From contig NZ_JADPIE010000007.1 of NCBI RefSeq assembly GCF_015666175.1, positions 124,001-188,000 on the forward strand: DNA of 64,000 nt, given 5' to 3'. The stretch comes from Halonatronomonas betaini (GTDB lineage Bacteria; Bacillota; Halanaerobiia; Halanaerobiales; Halarsenatibacteraceae). Below, in pieces: positions 1 to 8,876 of the stretch; the stretch's first letter is position 1; the number at the start of each line of letters is the position of its first letter. The notes below the pieces were generated by a model, which saw only the letters and a list, made by a program, of their open reading frames with translations, ran no database searches and was not told the DNA's origin. Made by a program: the position numbers and the translations under genes.

Positions 1-127
1 AGTCCTTCGTGCCTTCAAACCAGGAAAATGAAATTAATAGAAAATCATGATATAATATTTTTATGGGAAAAATACAACTTCGTATTTATTTAGATAGTTT
101 GATAAGTTTGATAAAGGGGGATTAACC

Positions 128-1858
128 TTGAGTTATAAGTCAAAATACCGTGATTGGTTATTGAATGATTATTTTGATGAGGAGACCAAAGAAGAATTAG
201 AATCAATTCAAGATAATGAGCAAGAGATAGAAGATAGGTTTTATAAAAATTTAGAGTTTGGAACCGGTGGTATGCGTGGGAAAATGGGTGCCGGCACTAA
301 CAGAATGAATAAGTATATAGTAAGGAAAGCTACTCAGGGGCTTGCCAATTATATTATCAATTACAGTGAAGATGGGAAAGAAAATGGTGTTGTAATTGCT
401 TATGATTCGAGACATAAATCTAGAGAGTTTGCTGAAGAGACAGCTCTTGTACTGGCTGGGAATGGTATAAAAGCTTATCTTTTTAGTGAATTAAGACCTA
501 CTCCAGAACTATCTTTTGCTGTTAGAGAATTAAATGCAGAAGCAGGGGTAGTTGTAACAGCAAGTCATAACCCTCCTGAATATAATGGTTATAAAGTTTA
601 TGGGAGCGATGGTTGTCAGTTAGTTCCTGATAAAGCCAGGAAAGTTATAGCAGAAATTAATGAACTTGATGATTTTTCTTTAATAAAGAGAATGGATAAA
701 TCAGAAGCAGAAGAAGAAGGTCTTTTTAAAATTTTAGGGTCTGATATGGATGAAAAATATCAAGAAGCAGTAATTGATGTTTTGCCAGATGTTGAGCTTG
801 CAAATAAAGCAGGTAATAATCTAAAGATTATTTATACTCCGCTTCATGGTACCGGTAATAAACCGGTCAGAGATATTTTGAGTACCCTGGGATTTAAAGA
901 GATGATGGTTGTACAGAGACAGGCTGAGCCAGATCCAGATTTCTCAACTGTTACTAGTCCTAATCCAGAAGATAGAGATGCCTATACTCTGGCTCTAGAA
1001 CTGGCTGAAAGTTATAATCCAGATTTAATTATGGCTACAGATCCTGATGCAGATAGGTTAGGAGCTTTAGTTAAGGATGGCGAGGGCTATACTGCTTTAA
1101 ACGGGAATGAGATTGGTGTTTTGATGGCAGATTATCTTTTGAGCAGGAAGAAAGAGGAAAATCTATTGCCAGATAATCCTGTAATTATTAAAACTATCGT
1201 TTCTACAGAAATGATTAGACCTATAGCTGATAAATATAATACTATTGTAAAAGATGTTTTAACTGGTTTTAAATATATCGGTGAAGAGATTAAAAAGATG
1301 GAAACTACTGATGAAGAGTTCATCCTGGGGTTTGAGGAAAGTTTTGGTTATTTAACTGGTACTTATGTAAGAGATAAAGATGCGGTTAATGCAGCGGCTT
1401 TACTTGCTATGATGGCTCTTTATTATCAGGAAGAACGAGAGATTAATCTGCTTCAGAGATTATCTGAATTAAGGGAAGAACATGGTTTCTTTCTTGAAGA
1501 TCTAGAGTCTATGCGCCTTGAAGGTAAAGAAGGCCAGGAAGAGATAGAAAGAATTATTGCTTCATTAAGAGAAGAGTGCCCTGCTGAAATTGCAGGAGAG
1601 GATCTTGTAGTTTTTAAGGATTATTTAAGCAGGATTTCAAGGGATTTAAAAAGTGGAGAAGAAAGAGAGATTAATTTACCAGAATCTAATGTGCTTCAGT
1701 TTATTTTAGCTGATGAAAGTAAAATTACAATTAGACCTTCCGGAACAGAGCCTAAGTTGAAGTTTTATTTTGCGGTTAGAGCTAATTCAGAAGAGAATGC
1801 AAAATCCAGGCTAGAAAATTTAAAAGAGAAGTTTTTAGTAATGATTGATAAAGTTTAG
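128..1858 (+). CDS. pgcA: alpha-phosphoglucomutase / phosphohexomutase
   Basis: Interconverts glucose-1-phosphate and glucose-6-phosphate in the cytosol (alpha-D-phosphohexomutase superfamily). All four signature loops are visible: the phosphoserine loop TASHNP (about 144-149, catalytic Ser146), the Mg-binding DPDADR (305-310), the sugar loop GFEESFG (401-407) and the phosphate-binding RPSGTEPK (536-543). The 576 aa length matches Bacillus PgcA-type enzymes. The TTG start is chosen because AAAGGGGG lies just upstream. A TATAAT box lies at 51-56, but no good -35 was seen. galU follows after a terminator, so the pair probably makes UDP-glucose for glycans or compatible solutes. Phosphomannomutase activity cannot be excluded. 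Confidence 0.93.
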   Translation: MSYKSKYRDWLLNDYFDEETKEELESIQDNEQEIEDRFYKNLEFGTGGMRGKMGAGTNRMNKYIVRKATQGLANYIINYSEDGKENGVVIAYDSRHKSREFAEETALVLAGNGIKAYLFSELRPTPELSFAVRELNAEAGVVVTASHNPPEYNGYKVYGSDGCQLVPDKARKVIAEINELDDFSLIKRMDKSEAEEEGLFKILGSDMDEKYQEAVIDVLPDVELANKAGNNLKIIYTPLHGTGNKPVRDILSTLGFKEMMVVQRQAEPDPDFSTVTSPNPEDRDAYTLALELAESYNPDLIMATDPDADRLGALVKDGEGYTALNGNEIGVLMADYLLSRKKEENLLPDNPVIIKTIVSTEMIRPIADKYNTIVKDVLTGFKYIGEEIKKMETTDEEFILGFEESFGYLTGTYVRDKDAVNAAALLAMMALYYQEEREINLLQRLSELREEHGFFLEDLESMRLEGKEGQEEIERIIASLREECPAEIAGEDLVVFKDYLSRISRDLKSGEEREINLPESNVLQFILADESKITIRPSGTEPKLKFYFAVRANSEENAKSRLENLKEKFLVMIDKV

Positions 1859-1881
1859 AAGGTAAGTTGTTGGAAATAATT

Positions 1882-1917
1882 CCGGCCGGTTGTATTTTGC
1901 CGGTCGGTTTTTGTTTT
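1882..1917 (+). terminator. rho-independent terminator after pgcA
   Basis: An 8-bp stem (CCGGCCGG with CCGGTCGG, one G-U pair) spans 1882-1907 around a 10-nt loop and is followed by a T-rich tail. It lies between pgcA and the galU start, so some galU transcription probably starts separately or reads through. Confidence 0.8.
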
Positions 1918-1944
1918 AATAAAATACTTAGGGGGCAGATATTG

Positions 1945-2808
1945 ATGAGAGTAAAAAAAGCAGTAATACCAGCAGCTGGCTATGGAACTAGATTATTACC
2001 TGCTTCAAAATCTATTCCAAAAGAGATGTTGCCAATTGTTGATAAACCGACAATTCAGTATGTTGTTGAGGAAGCTGTAGAATCTGGAATTGAAGAAATA
2101 TTATTAATTACCAGTAAAGGCAAAGAAAGCATTGAGAATCATTTTGATCATGATCTTGAACTGGAACTGGTTTTAGAAAGAAAAGAGAAATATGATCTGC
2201 TGGAAACAGTTGAAAAGATATCTGATTTGATTACAATACATACAGTCAGGCAGAAAGAACAGTTAGGACTGGGCCATGCTGTTGCCTGTGCTGAAAGTTT
2301 TGTTGGTGATGAGCCTTTTGCTGTTTTATTAGGCGATGATATTATCGTAAATGATAAACCAGTAACCAGGCAATTAATTGAGCATGCTGAAGAGACTGAT
2401 TCACCAGTTATTGGCTGTCAGGAAGTTTCTAAAAAAGATATCTGTCTTTATGGAGCGGTAGAATTTAGTGAAAGATCAGGTAGAAGAGCAAAAGTTAGTG
2501 ATATGGTTGAAAAACCTGATCCTGAAAAGGCTCCTTCAAATCTTGCAGTTTTAGGAAGATATGTTTTAACACCTGATATTTTTCCTATTATAGCTGAAAC
2601 TAAACCTGGTAAAGGTGGAGAAATTCAGCTGACAGATGCATTAAAAACTCTTGCTAAAAAAAGAAGGTTAGAAGCCTATGATTTTGAGGGCGATCGCTAT
2701 GATGTTGGCAATAAATTAGGATTTTTAAAGGCCTCTGTGGAATTTGCTTTATTACGAGATGATCTAGGTGAAGAATTTAGAGAATATCTAAATAATCTGG
2801 AGTATTAG
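1945..2808 (+). CDS. galU: UTP--glucose-1-phosphate uridylyltransferase
   Basis: Makes UDP-glucose from UTP and glucose-1-phosphate. The N-terminal nucleotidyltransferase signature AAGYGTRLLPASKSIPKEM is visible, followed by KPTIQYVVEEA, the metal-site LLGDDII and the C-terminal GDRYDVGNKLG. An in-frame TTG lies upstream at 1867, inside the terminator region. ATG 1945 is preferred because GGGGG precedes it at the right distance and it gives the family's usual length (287 aa). It works with the upstream phosphoglucomutase to supply UDP-glucose. Confidence 0.93.
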   Translation: MRVKKAVIPAAGYGTRLLPASKSIPKEMLPIVDKPTIQYVVEEAVESGIEEILLITSKGKESIENHFDHDLELELVLERKEKYDLLETVEKISDLITIHTVRQKEQLGLGHAVACAESFVGDEPFAVLLGDDIIVNDKPVTRQLIEHAEETDSPVIGCQEVSKKDICLYGAVEFSERSGRRAKVSDMVEKPDPEKAPSNLAVLGRYVLTPDIFPIIAETKPGKGGEIQLTDALKTLAKKRRLEAYDFEGDRYDVGNKLGFLKASVEFALLRDDLGEEFREYLNNLEY

Positions 2809-2823
2809 GAAGGGGCAGGTTTT

Positions 2824-3948
2824 ATGTTGAAAAAAATTGGTTTTTTTATAATTGTATTAAGCTTGGTATTATTAATTTCATATGAGGTTGAGGCTGAAAC
2901 TACTCTTGAACCTTTAATGTCTGCAGAAGCACTGGCCAGACCATATGGTATGGGGGGAGCATTTACAGCAGTAAGTGATGATCCCTCTGCACTGGTTTTT
3001 AATCCAGCCGGGTTATATCAATCTGGCAGAGTTGGATTTTTAGCCAGTGGAGGTCTGGTTGCAGATGATGTATTTCAGTATGGAGAGTTAGCTGAAACTA
3101 TCGATAACTTTTCTGAAGATGCTGATAGCCCTGAGGATTTTCTGGATAGTTTACCTGATGAGGTAAACCTGACAGGCCAGGGATTACTGGGCTTTAAACT
3201 CGGTTCTGCAGGAGCTGGCGGAAATTTTCAGGCCAGGGTTAAAGGAGAGAAAAACGATTCAGGAGCCAGTTATGATTATCAGCTTCTTCAGGATGGCCGT
3301 TTAGGCCTTTCAGGCGATATATTTACTATACCTGCGGAAGTGGGGATAGCTTCTTATGGTGTCAATATTCGGTATCAGCGTTTAACTAGAGGTGAATATG
3401 AATTAGAGATAAATGGGAATGATCCTTCACAAAGTCAATGGCAGGCAACTGATTCAGGCCTTGCTCTTGATGGCGGTTTAATGTTGCAGATGACCCCGAT
3501 GGTTAAACTGGGAGTTATGATTGAAAATTTATGGGCTGCTGATCTTGAGCTGGCAGCTGATGAAAGAGTTTATTCCTATAATAATGGCTGGGAATTGGAT
3601 GAGAGAATTCCTCGCCAGGAAAAATACAGTCCAGCAAGAAGCTCCAGGATTGGTGTTTCTGCCAGGGTTCCGGTAATTGGGACTACCCTTGCTGCAGATA
3701 TTGACAATTTTCCGATTTTAACTGAAGATAAAGCAGGAGATCCAGTACTTTATCTGGGGTTTGAAAATGATATGTTATTTCGGCTTGTAACAGTTAGAGG
3801 TGGAACCTATAGTGAGCCTGATGGTGAAAGAGTATTTACAGCTGGTTTTGGCTTGAATTTTGCCGGAGGTAGTGCTGATTTAGGCGCTGGATTTGCCCCT
3901 GGAGGAAATAGAAGTAGTATCCAGGCTGCTGTAAGTCTTGATTTATAA
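2824..3948 (+). CDS. outer-membrane beta-barrel protein (UPF0164/PorV-like)
   Basis: Exported protein of 374 aa with a clear signal peptide (hydrophobic 6-20, cleavage likely after VEA at 24). The mature N-terminus carries the motif MGGAFTAVSDDPSALVFNPAGL in parts (near 40-61), which is typical of FadL-superfamily barrels of the UPF0164/PorV/TraF-like group. The rest alternates short amphipathic strands rich in Gly and aromatic residues, ending DLGAGF...ISLDL-like with a C-terminal hydrophobic residue. It implies an outer membrane. Substrate and role are unknown; it follows galU by 15 bp and may share its transcript. Confidence 0.7.
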   Translation: MLKKIGFFIIVLSLVLLISYEVEAETTLEPLMSAEALARPYGMGGAFTAVSDDPSALVFNPAGLYQSGRVGFLASGGLVADDVFQYGELAETIDNFSEDADSPEDFLDSLPDEVNLTGQGLLGFKLGSAGAGGNFQARVKGEKNDSGASYDYQLLQDGRLGLSGDIFTIPAEVGIASYGVNIRYQRLTRGEYELEINGNDPSQSQWQATDSGLALDGGLMLQMTPMVKLGVMIENLWAADLELAADERVYSYNNGWELDERIPRQEKYSPARSSRIGVSARVPVIGTTLAADIDNFPILTEDKAGDPVLYLGFENDMLFRLVTVRGGTYSEPDGERVFTAGFGLNFAGGSADLGAGFAPGGNRSSIQAAVSLDL

Positions 3949-3963
3949 TTTGATATAAGAAAT

Positions 3964-3988
3964 CCCCTGCCTGTGGCAGGGGTTCTTT
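3964..3988. terminator. hairpin terminator between convergent genes
   Basis: Perfect 8-bp stem CCCCTGCC/GGCAGGGG with a 3-nt loop, followed on the plus strand by TTCTTT. It separates the plus-strand barrel gene from the minus-strand MarR gene. The minus-strand tail (ATTTCTTAT) is weaker, so bidirectional action is possible but unproven. Confidence 0.75.
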
Positions 3989-4000
3989 GCCTTTATTGAA

Positions 4001-4468
4001 TTAGCAATTAGAAGAATTTTCTTCTATGCAATTTAATTTTGAGAGTACATTATAAATATTTTTTGAAGAATCCTGCAATATTTTAAGATCCTCATCACTT
4101 AAGACTGACAAATGCTCTGAAAGCTTTTCTTCAATTTTTTCTTTCACATCTTCAACATATTTTATTCCAGAATCTGTTAAAGATATTCTTGTTTTACGCC
4201 GATCTTCACTATCTCTTGTTCTAGAGGTATAACCCATTTCAGAAAGCTCATCTACAGCCCGGCTACAGTTTGAGCTTGACATTGTGTTTAGTTGACTTAT
4301 ATCTGAAAGAGTCAGGTTATCATGATAATAAAGCAGATGTAGAATCCTAAAAGAATTAGGTGTAATATTTGACTCCTTCATATAATCTACTCTTTTAATT
4401 CTTTTCATGAGCGGCGGGAATATTTCTAAAAGATTTCTTACCACCATGTTTAAATCTCTATTTTCCAA
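4001..4468 (-). CDS. MarR-family transcriptional regulator
   Basis: Winged-helix regulator of about 155 aa. The recognition-helix region MSSSNCSRAVDELSEMGY and wing RDSEDRRKTRISLTDSG match the MarR family (dimeric, often ligand- or stress-released repressors). A TTG start at 4468 is preferred because GGGGTG stands 6 nt upstream; an ATG at 4504 would add 12 residues but has no ribosome-binding site. It is transcribed divergently from the TolC/MacAB operon, which makes that operon its likely target. A 10-bp palindrome lies inside the opposing promoter. Confidence 0.88.
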   Translation of the reverse strand: MENRDLNMVVRNLLEIFPPLMKRIKRVDYMKESNITPNSFRILHLLYYHDNLTLSDISQLNTMSSSNCSRAVDELSEMGYTSRTRDSEDRRKTRISLTDSGIKYVEDVKEKIEEKLSEHLSVLSDEDLKILQDSSKNIYNVLSKLNCIEENSSNC

Positions 4469-4536
4469 AACTTTCACCCCATTAATTGTATCGTATAAAA
4501 ACATTATATAACACTAATTAAATCATAGCAAATTAT

Positions 4537-4565
4537 TTGACAGCATTTAAATGTAGTTATATAAT
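4537..4565 (+). promoter_or_regulatory. consensus sigma-A promoter with embedded palindrome
   Basis: TTGACA (4537-4542), 17-nt spacer, TATAAT (4560-4565): a perfect vegetative promoter driving the TolC-MacAB operon. The spacer contains the perfect 10-bp palindrome CATTTAAATG (4544-4553), and the half-sequence GCATTTA recurs at 4598-4604. A repressor bound there would block RNA polymerase. The divergent MarR product is the obvious candidate, by inference. Confidence 0.75.
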
Positions 4566-4627
4566 TATTGTATGATTATAAATAAGTATTATTAATTGCA
4601 TTTATATATAAGGGGGAGGAATTAACT

Positions 4628-5722
4628 ATGTTTAAACTGGATAGATTGAAGTATTTTTCTGGAGTTATTATAATATTATTTTTTGTGTTGATGATATCAG
4701 GGAGTTCTTATGCTGAAAGTGGTTTAGCTTTAGAAGAGGTAATAGAGCTTGCAAATGAGAATGATATTGATTTAGAAATTTCTGGATTAGAATTAGATAA
4801 TGCCCGGTTAAATTATGAGATGAGTAGAGCTAGAAATTTGAGAACTGAATCTCGATATCAGGAACTGTCAGCTGAATTGGCTTATAATCAGGCCCAGGAA
4901 GAAAATCGTCAGACGAGAACTGGTATATATATTGGGTTGATTAATGACTATCATAATATTGTTGAACTAAATAAAGAGCTGGATATTGCTGTTAAAGAAA
5001 AGGAACTGGCTAGAAAGAGATTAGAAGATAAAGAGCTTGAAGTTGAGCAGGGATTGAGTTCAAGGATAGAATTATTACAGCAGCAAATTGCTTTTAATAA
5101 TACAGAGTTTGATCTTATCAGCCTTGAGGCAGAATTGGATCAGGCTGAAAGGCAATTTAGAACCCGTTTGGACTTAGATCATTTGCCAGAATTGTCTTCA
5201 AGGATACAGCCAGTCGGGAGACTGGATCTGCCTCCAAGATCAGACATTGTGGAAGAAGCAATAGAGGAGAGTTTTCAGCTTGAGGCAGCTAGAATTAATC
5301 GAGAATTATCAGAGATAGATTTACGCAGGGCTGAAGCTGTTCAGACTCCTGACTTAGAATTGCAGGAGCATAGGAATCAACTTAAACTGGCCGGGCTGGA
5401 AATTATCCAGGTTGAAGAAAGAGTTGAAGAGGAGGCTCTGGATCAATATCATCAGGTTGAGCAGTCCTACCGTCAGATTGAGCTGGCTGTTGATAATCTT
5501 GAGCAGGCAGCTGAACACTGGAGAATTACAAGAGAGCAGAGGGAAGCAGGCCTGGTATCAGCAAGTGCATTAGAAGAAGCTGAATTGGAGCATCTTCAGG
5601 CAGAGTTGAATCTGGATCTCTCGAGATTTGCTTATTTAATTAATTATTTTGATTTACAGAATATGATTGGTGTAGAGCTGGAGGTGTTGTTAGGTGAAAT
5701 TATTGCAGTCATCTCAGGCTAA
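4628..5722 (+). CDS. TolC-family protein, alpha-helical part only
   Basis: Exported protein of 364 aa (signal peptide 1-29, cleavage near SSYA). It has the LALEEVIELANENDIDLEI start and heptad-rich helices of the outer-membrane efflux protein family. It is much shorter than usual (about 430-500 aa), and the beta-strand segments that form the membrane barrel in each half of TolC are not seen: helices run straight from the first repeat into the next in both halves. It overlaps the next gene, a complete TolC homologue, by 29 bp. AGGGGGAGGA provides the ribosome-binding site. It may be a periplasmic partner in the efflux duct; a degraded duplicate is the alternative. Confidence 0.75.
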   Translation: MFKLDRLKYFSGVIIILFFVLMISGSSYAESGLALEEVIELANENDIDLEISGLELDNARLNYEMSRARNLRTESRYQELSAELAYNQAQEENRQTRTGIYIGLINDYHNIVELNKELDIAVKEKELARKRLEDKELEVEQGLSSRIELLQQQIAFNNTEFDLISLEAELDQAERQFRTRLDLDHLPELSSRIQPVGRLDLPPRSDIVEEAIEESFQLEAARINRELSEIDLRRAEAVQTPDLELQEHRNQLKLAGLEIIQVEERVEEEALDQYHQVEQSYRQIELAVDNLEQAAEHWRITREQREAGLVSASALEEAELEHLQAELNLDLSRFAYLINYFDLQNMIGVELEVLLGEIIAVISG

Positions 5723-7184
5723 AAGGGTTTTTAGTTCAGGCACTTATATTTTAATTTTATTTATGATTTTTGCATTATTTAGTGGTGGCCAGGTAAGGGT
5801 AAATGCCAGTGATAATCTTAGTTTACAGCAGTTGTTGTTAGAAGCAGTTGAAGAATCGAATGAACTCGCTGATGAGAGGAAAAATGTTAGCGACCTTGAA
5901 CGAGAGCTTGCCAGGCTTAGAGCTAATGCTGGCTGGCAATATGATCTGAATATGTCATATAATAGAGGAGAACAGGTGCAGTTATCAGGTGATGAGCCAG
6001 GTCCATCGGAATTATCAGGAACCCAGGAACGCTATAACATTAGCATTGATGGTGGTCGGAGTTTTTTAGCTGGTTTTAATCTAACAACTGATTTAACTAT
6101 TCTTGATTCAACTGATTTAGATTTTGATGCAGTTACTGATGACTGGCAGTTTGATATAGGTCTTAATTTGAGGTTGTGGCCAAGAACACCATCTGAGCTT
6201 GCCAGGACTCTAGATAGTCTTGAAAACAATCTTGCTCTGGCCAGGCTGGAGCTAATGGAGGCCAGGGATGAACTTTTTCTAGAACTGGCTGGAGATTATA
6301 TAGAGATAATGTTTTTAGAGATGAGACAGGAAAATAATCTGGAGAATTTAAATATTGCTGAGCGAAGATTATCGAGAGTTGAAAAGAGAAAAGAAATCGG
6401 TGAAGCTGGAGAATTAGAATTAGCTGAAACCAGGCTTGCTTTAAGGCAGGCAGATAGAGCTTATCAATCTACTGAAAGAAATCTTGCCAGATTAAAGGAA
6501 GATTTTGAAAAGAAAGCGGCTCTCAATAATGAAATTGACTATGGCCTTTCTGATCAGGTTGAAGGATTACTGGTTAATGAACAGGGCCCTATTGACGAGA
6601 GAATCAGTGATTATCTTGCTAATTTTTCTGAAGTTATAAGGGATAGCCAGAAGAATTCTCTCCAATATAGCAGGCTGATGCAGTCTTTAGCTGAAGCTGA
6701 GCAGGAACTTGAATGGCATGATAAGGAAGACTCCTTTGAGATAGATTTATCCGGTAGAACTGAGCTAAATGAGGGCAGCTGGCAGGCTGGATTTAATATC
6801 AGTTATCCCCTTTATGACGGTGGAGTAAGTGGTTATGACCGGGAAGATATAGTTGGAGAAATTGAGACTGTTAGTCTAAATATTGAGGAGTTTATCTTTA
6901 ATCTGGAACAGGGATTGGAAGCTGAATTAGATGGATTAATTATAAAGCAGGATGAGTTAGAGGATAAAGAAATAGAAAAAGAGATGAGTCGTTTATCATT
7001 CCTGCAGGAAGAAGAGGCCAGAGAACTTGGTGCAATCGATGAATTAGAACTGCTTGAAGCTGAATTGAATTACGAAGCTGCAATAATTGATTATGAAGAA
7101 GCCAGGCTTGAGCTTGCTCTGGATTTACTTGAGTTTGAGCAGAAACCTGGTTACTGGAGCATGGAGGAGATCATAAATGAGTAA
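5694..7184 (+). CDS. TolC-family outer-membrane efflux protein
   Basis: Outer-membrane channel component, 496 aa, with signal peptide 1-38 (cleavage near VNA). Unlike its upstream neighbour it has both strand regions: residues about 82-165 (YDLNMSYNRG ... FDIGLNLRLWPRTPSEL) and about 345-385 (FEIDLSGRTEL ... AGFNISYPLYDGG). Long coiled helices lie between them. The GTG start at 5694 is set by GGAGGTG 7 nt upstream. It overlaps the adaptor gene by 8 bp. Family knowledge: it should form the exit duct for the MacAB-type pump encoded next. Confidence 0.85.
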   Translation: MKLLQSSQAKRVFSSGTYILILFMIFALFSGGQVRVNASDNLSLQQLLLEAVEESNELADERKNVSDLERELARLRANAGWQYDLNMSYNRGEQVQLSGDEPGPSELSGTQERYNISIDGGRSFLAGFNLTTDLTILDSTDLDFDAVTDDWQFDIGLNLRLWPRTPSELARTLDSLENNLALARLELMEARDELFLELAGDYIEIMFLEMRQENNLENLNIAERRLSRVEKRKEIGEAGELELAETRLALRQADRAYQSTERNLARLKEDFEKKAALNNEIDYGLSDQVEGLLVNEQGPIDERISDYLANFSEVIRDSQKNSLQYSRLMQSLAEAEQELEWHDKEDSFEIDLSGRTELNEGSWQAGFNISYPLYDGGVSGYDREDIVGEIETVSLNIEEFIFNLEQGLEAELDGLIIKQDELEDKEIEKEMSRLSFLQEEEARELGAIDELELLEAELNYEAAIIDYEEARLELALDLLEFEQKPGYWSMEEIINE

Positions 7185-8196
7185 AAAGAAAGTCGGAATA
7201 ATTCTAATAATTATTCTATTATTTGCTGGTGGATTTTTTGTTGTTAGAAATAGATTTGAGAATAGAATGGAAGGGGTTAACCATGTAGAGGCTGAGACTA
7301 TCCTGGTCAGCAGAGGCGATATCAATAGGACTATAACAGCCAGCGGAACTCTGGCTCCTCTTAGAGATAGAAGCCAGTCATTTAGCCAGGGAGGTACTGT
7401 TGAAGAAGTTTTTGTTGAGATTGGTGACAGTGTTTCTGCTGGAGATGAGCTGATAAAATTAAAGTCCAGTCAGCAGGAATTAAATTTAATCCAGGCCAGA
7501 ACTGCCTATCAGTCAGCCAGAATTAATGGGACTGAGACTGAAATAAATGAGAGAAGGACCCAGCTTGAGATTGCCGAGGAAGAATTAGAGGATAGGACTA
7601 TGAAAGCTGGAATATCCGGAGAAGTTGTTCAACTGGAACTGGAAGCTGGAGATGAAGCCCGTTCCGGGGAGACGGCTGTCAGGATACTTGATGAGACCGG
7701 GTATTTAGTTGATCTCAATATTGATGAAGGTGATAGCAGACTTGTGGCTGTTGATCAGATAGCTGAAATAGAGATCCCTGCTATACCTGATAGAATTTAT
7801 GAAGGTGTTGTTACCCAGGTTAAGAGAGTTACAGAGGTTGTAAATAATGTTGTTGTGGTGCCTGCCGAAGTCAGAATCAATGGCAATAGCTCAGATTTCA
7901 GGCCTGGTTACTCAGTTGATGTTGAAATAATCGTTGAATCTGTTGCTGATGCAATCAGGGTTCCAGTCACGGCTATTTATTCAGATGGAGAAGAATCTTT
8001 TGCTGTCCTTGTTGATGATGAGGGCAGGGCAGAGCCTGTGCCTGTAGAAGCAGGGCTAAGTGATGGTTTGCAGGTTGAGATCATCTCAGGACTGGAAAAA
8101 GACGATAGGATTTTAGTTAATGCCTTTCAGTATTCCCAGCGGGCCGGCCGGGATGATAGCTTAGGTGTGCAATTTGGGCCTCCTGGAGGAAGATAA
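7177..8196 (+). CDS. periplasmic adaptor (MacA/HlyD-type membrane-fusion protein)
   Basis: 339 aa, anchored by one N-terminal helix (about 6-24). A lipoyl-like half-domain (GGTVEEVFVEIGDSVSAGDEL) is followed by a very short helical hairpin (about 100-145), the second lipoyl half (ISGEVVQLELEAGDEA), a beta-barrel domain and a membrane-proximal domain (LEKDDRILVNAF). Links the inner-membrane MacB pair to TolC. The hairpin is shorter than in E. coli MacA, which may relate to the extra helical TolC-like protein in this operon (inference). Confidence 0.85.
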   Translation: MSKKKVGIILIIILLFAGGFFVVRNRFENRMEGVNHVEAETILVSRGDINRTITASGTLAPLRDRSQSFSQGGTVEEVFVEIGDSVSAGDELIKLKSSQQELNLIQARTAYQSARINGTETEINERRTQLEIAEEELEDRTMKAGISGEVVQLELEAGDEARSGETAVRILDETGYLVDLNIDEGDSRLVAVDQIAEIEIPAIPDRIYEGVVTQVKRVTEVVNNVVVVPAEVRINGNSSDFRPGYSVDVEIIVESVADAIRVPVTAIYSDGEESFAVLVDDEGRAEPVPVEAGLSDGLQVEIISGLEKDDRILVNAFQYSQRAGRDDSLGVQFGPPGGR

Positions 8197-8198
8197 GA

Positions 8199-8876
8199 AT
8201 GATTGAGGTTAAGGATTTAAGAAAAGTATTTAAGAATGGTGAGATTGAGGTTGAGGCTCTTAAAGGTGTAAGTTATACAATTGAAGATGGGGAGTTTGTT
8301 GCAATTATGGGACCCTCAGGTTCTGGTAAATCGACTATGATGCATTTGCTTGGCTGCCTTGACCAGGCAACATCAGGCAAATATTTTCTGGCAGGTACTG
8401 ATGTTGGTGAGCTTGATGATAATCAACTGGCCATCATAAGAAATGAAAAAGTCGGTTTTGTTTTCCAGCAGTTTAATCTTCTGGCCAGAACTTCAATAAG
8501 CAAAAACGTTGAAGTGCCAATGATCTATAAAGGTGTCTCTAGAAAAGAGAGGAAAAGAAGGGCTGAAGAGATGCTGACAAAGGTTGGCCTTGAACACAGA
8601 ATGGATCATAACCCGAATGAGATATCTGGAGGGCAGAAACAGAGGGTTGCGATTGCCAGGGCTCTGGTTAACAATCCTGATTTGATTTTAGCCGATGAGC
8701 CAACAGGTAATCTTGATACTAAAACTGGCGATGAGATAATGGAACTTTTTCAGGAGTTAAATGATCAGGGCCATACAATAATTATCGTAACCCACGAGCC
8801 TCCAATTGCAGAGCAGGCCAAGCGGATCATAAACCTCAGAGATGGATTGATTTCATCTGATGAGGTGATAGCATGA
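8199..8876 (+). CDS. ABC transporter ATP-binding protein (MacB/LolD type)
   Basis: Nucleotide-binding subunit of 225 aa. Walker [10 protein letters not shown] (about 39-47), Q-loop FVFQQFNL, signature [14 protein letters not shown], Walker [14 protein letters not shown] and the H-switch VTHEP are all present. The TGNLDT sequence after Walker B is typical of the MacB/LolD/FtsE group, which drives mechanotransmission rather than transport through the membrane domain. It starts 2 bp after the adaptor and overlaps the permease by 4 bp (ATGA), indicating translational coupling. Confidence 0.93.
   Translation: MIEVKDLRKVFKNGEIEVEALKGVSYTIEDGEFVAIMGPSGSGKSTMMHLLGCLDQATSGKYFLAGTDVGELDDNQLAIIRNEKVGFVFQQFNLLARTSISKNVEVPMIYKGVSRKERKRRAEEMLTKVGLEHRMDHNPNEISGGQKQRVAIARALVNNPDLILADEPTGNLDTKTGDEIMELFQELNDQGHTIIIVTHEPPIAEQAKRIINLRDGLISSDEVIA

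Noticed and set aside
1-60. End of an RNA gene at the left edge
   Set aside because: About 25 bases before an AT-rich promoter-like stretch; too little sequence to identify anything.
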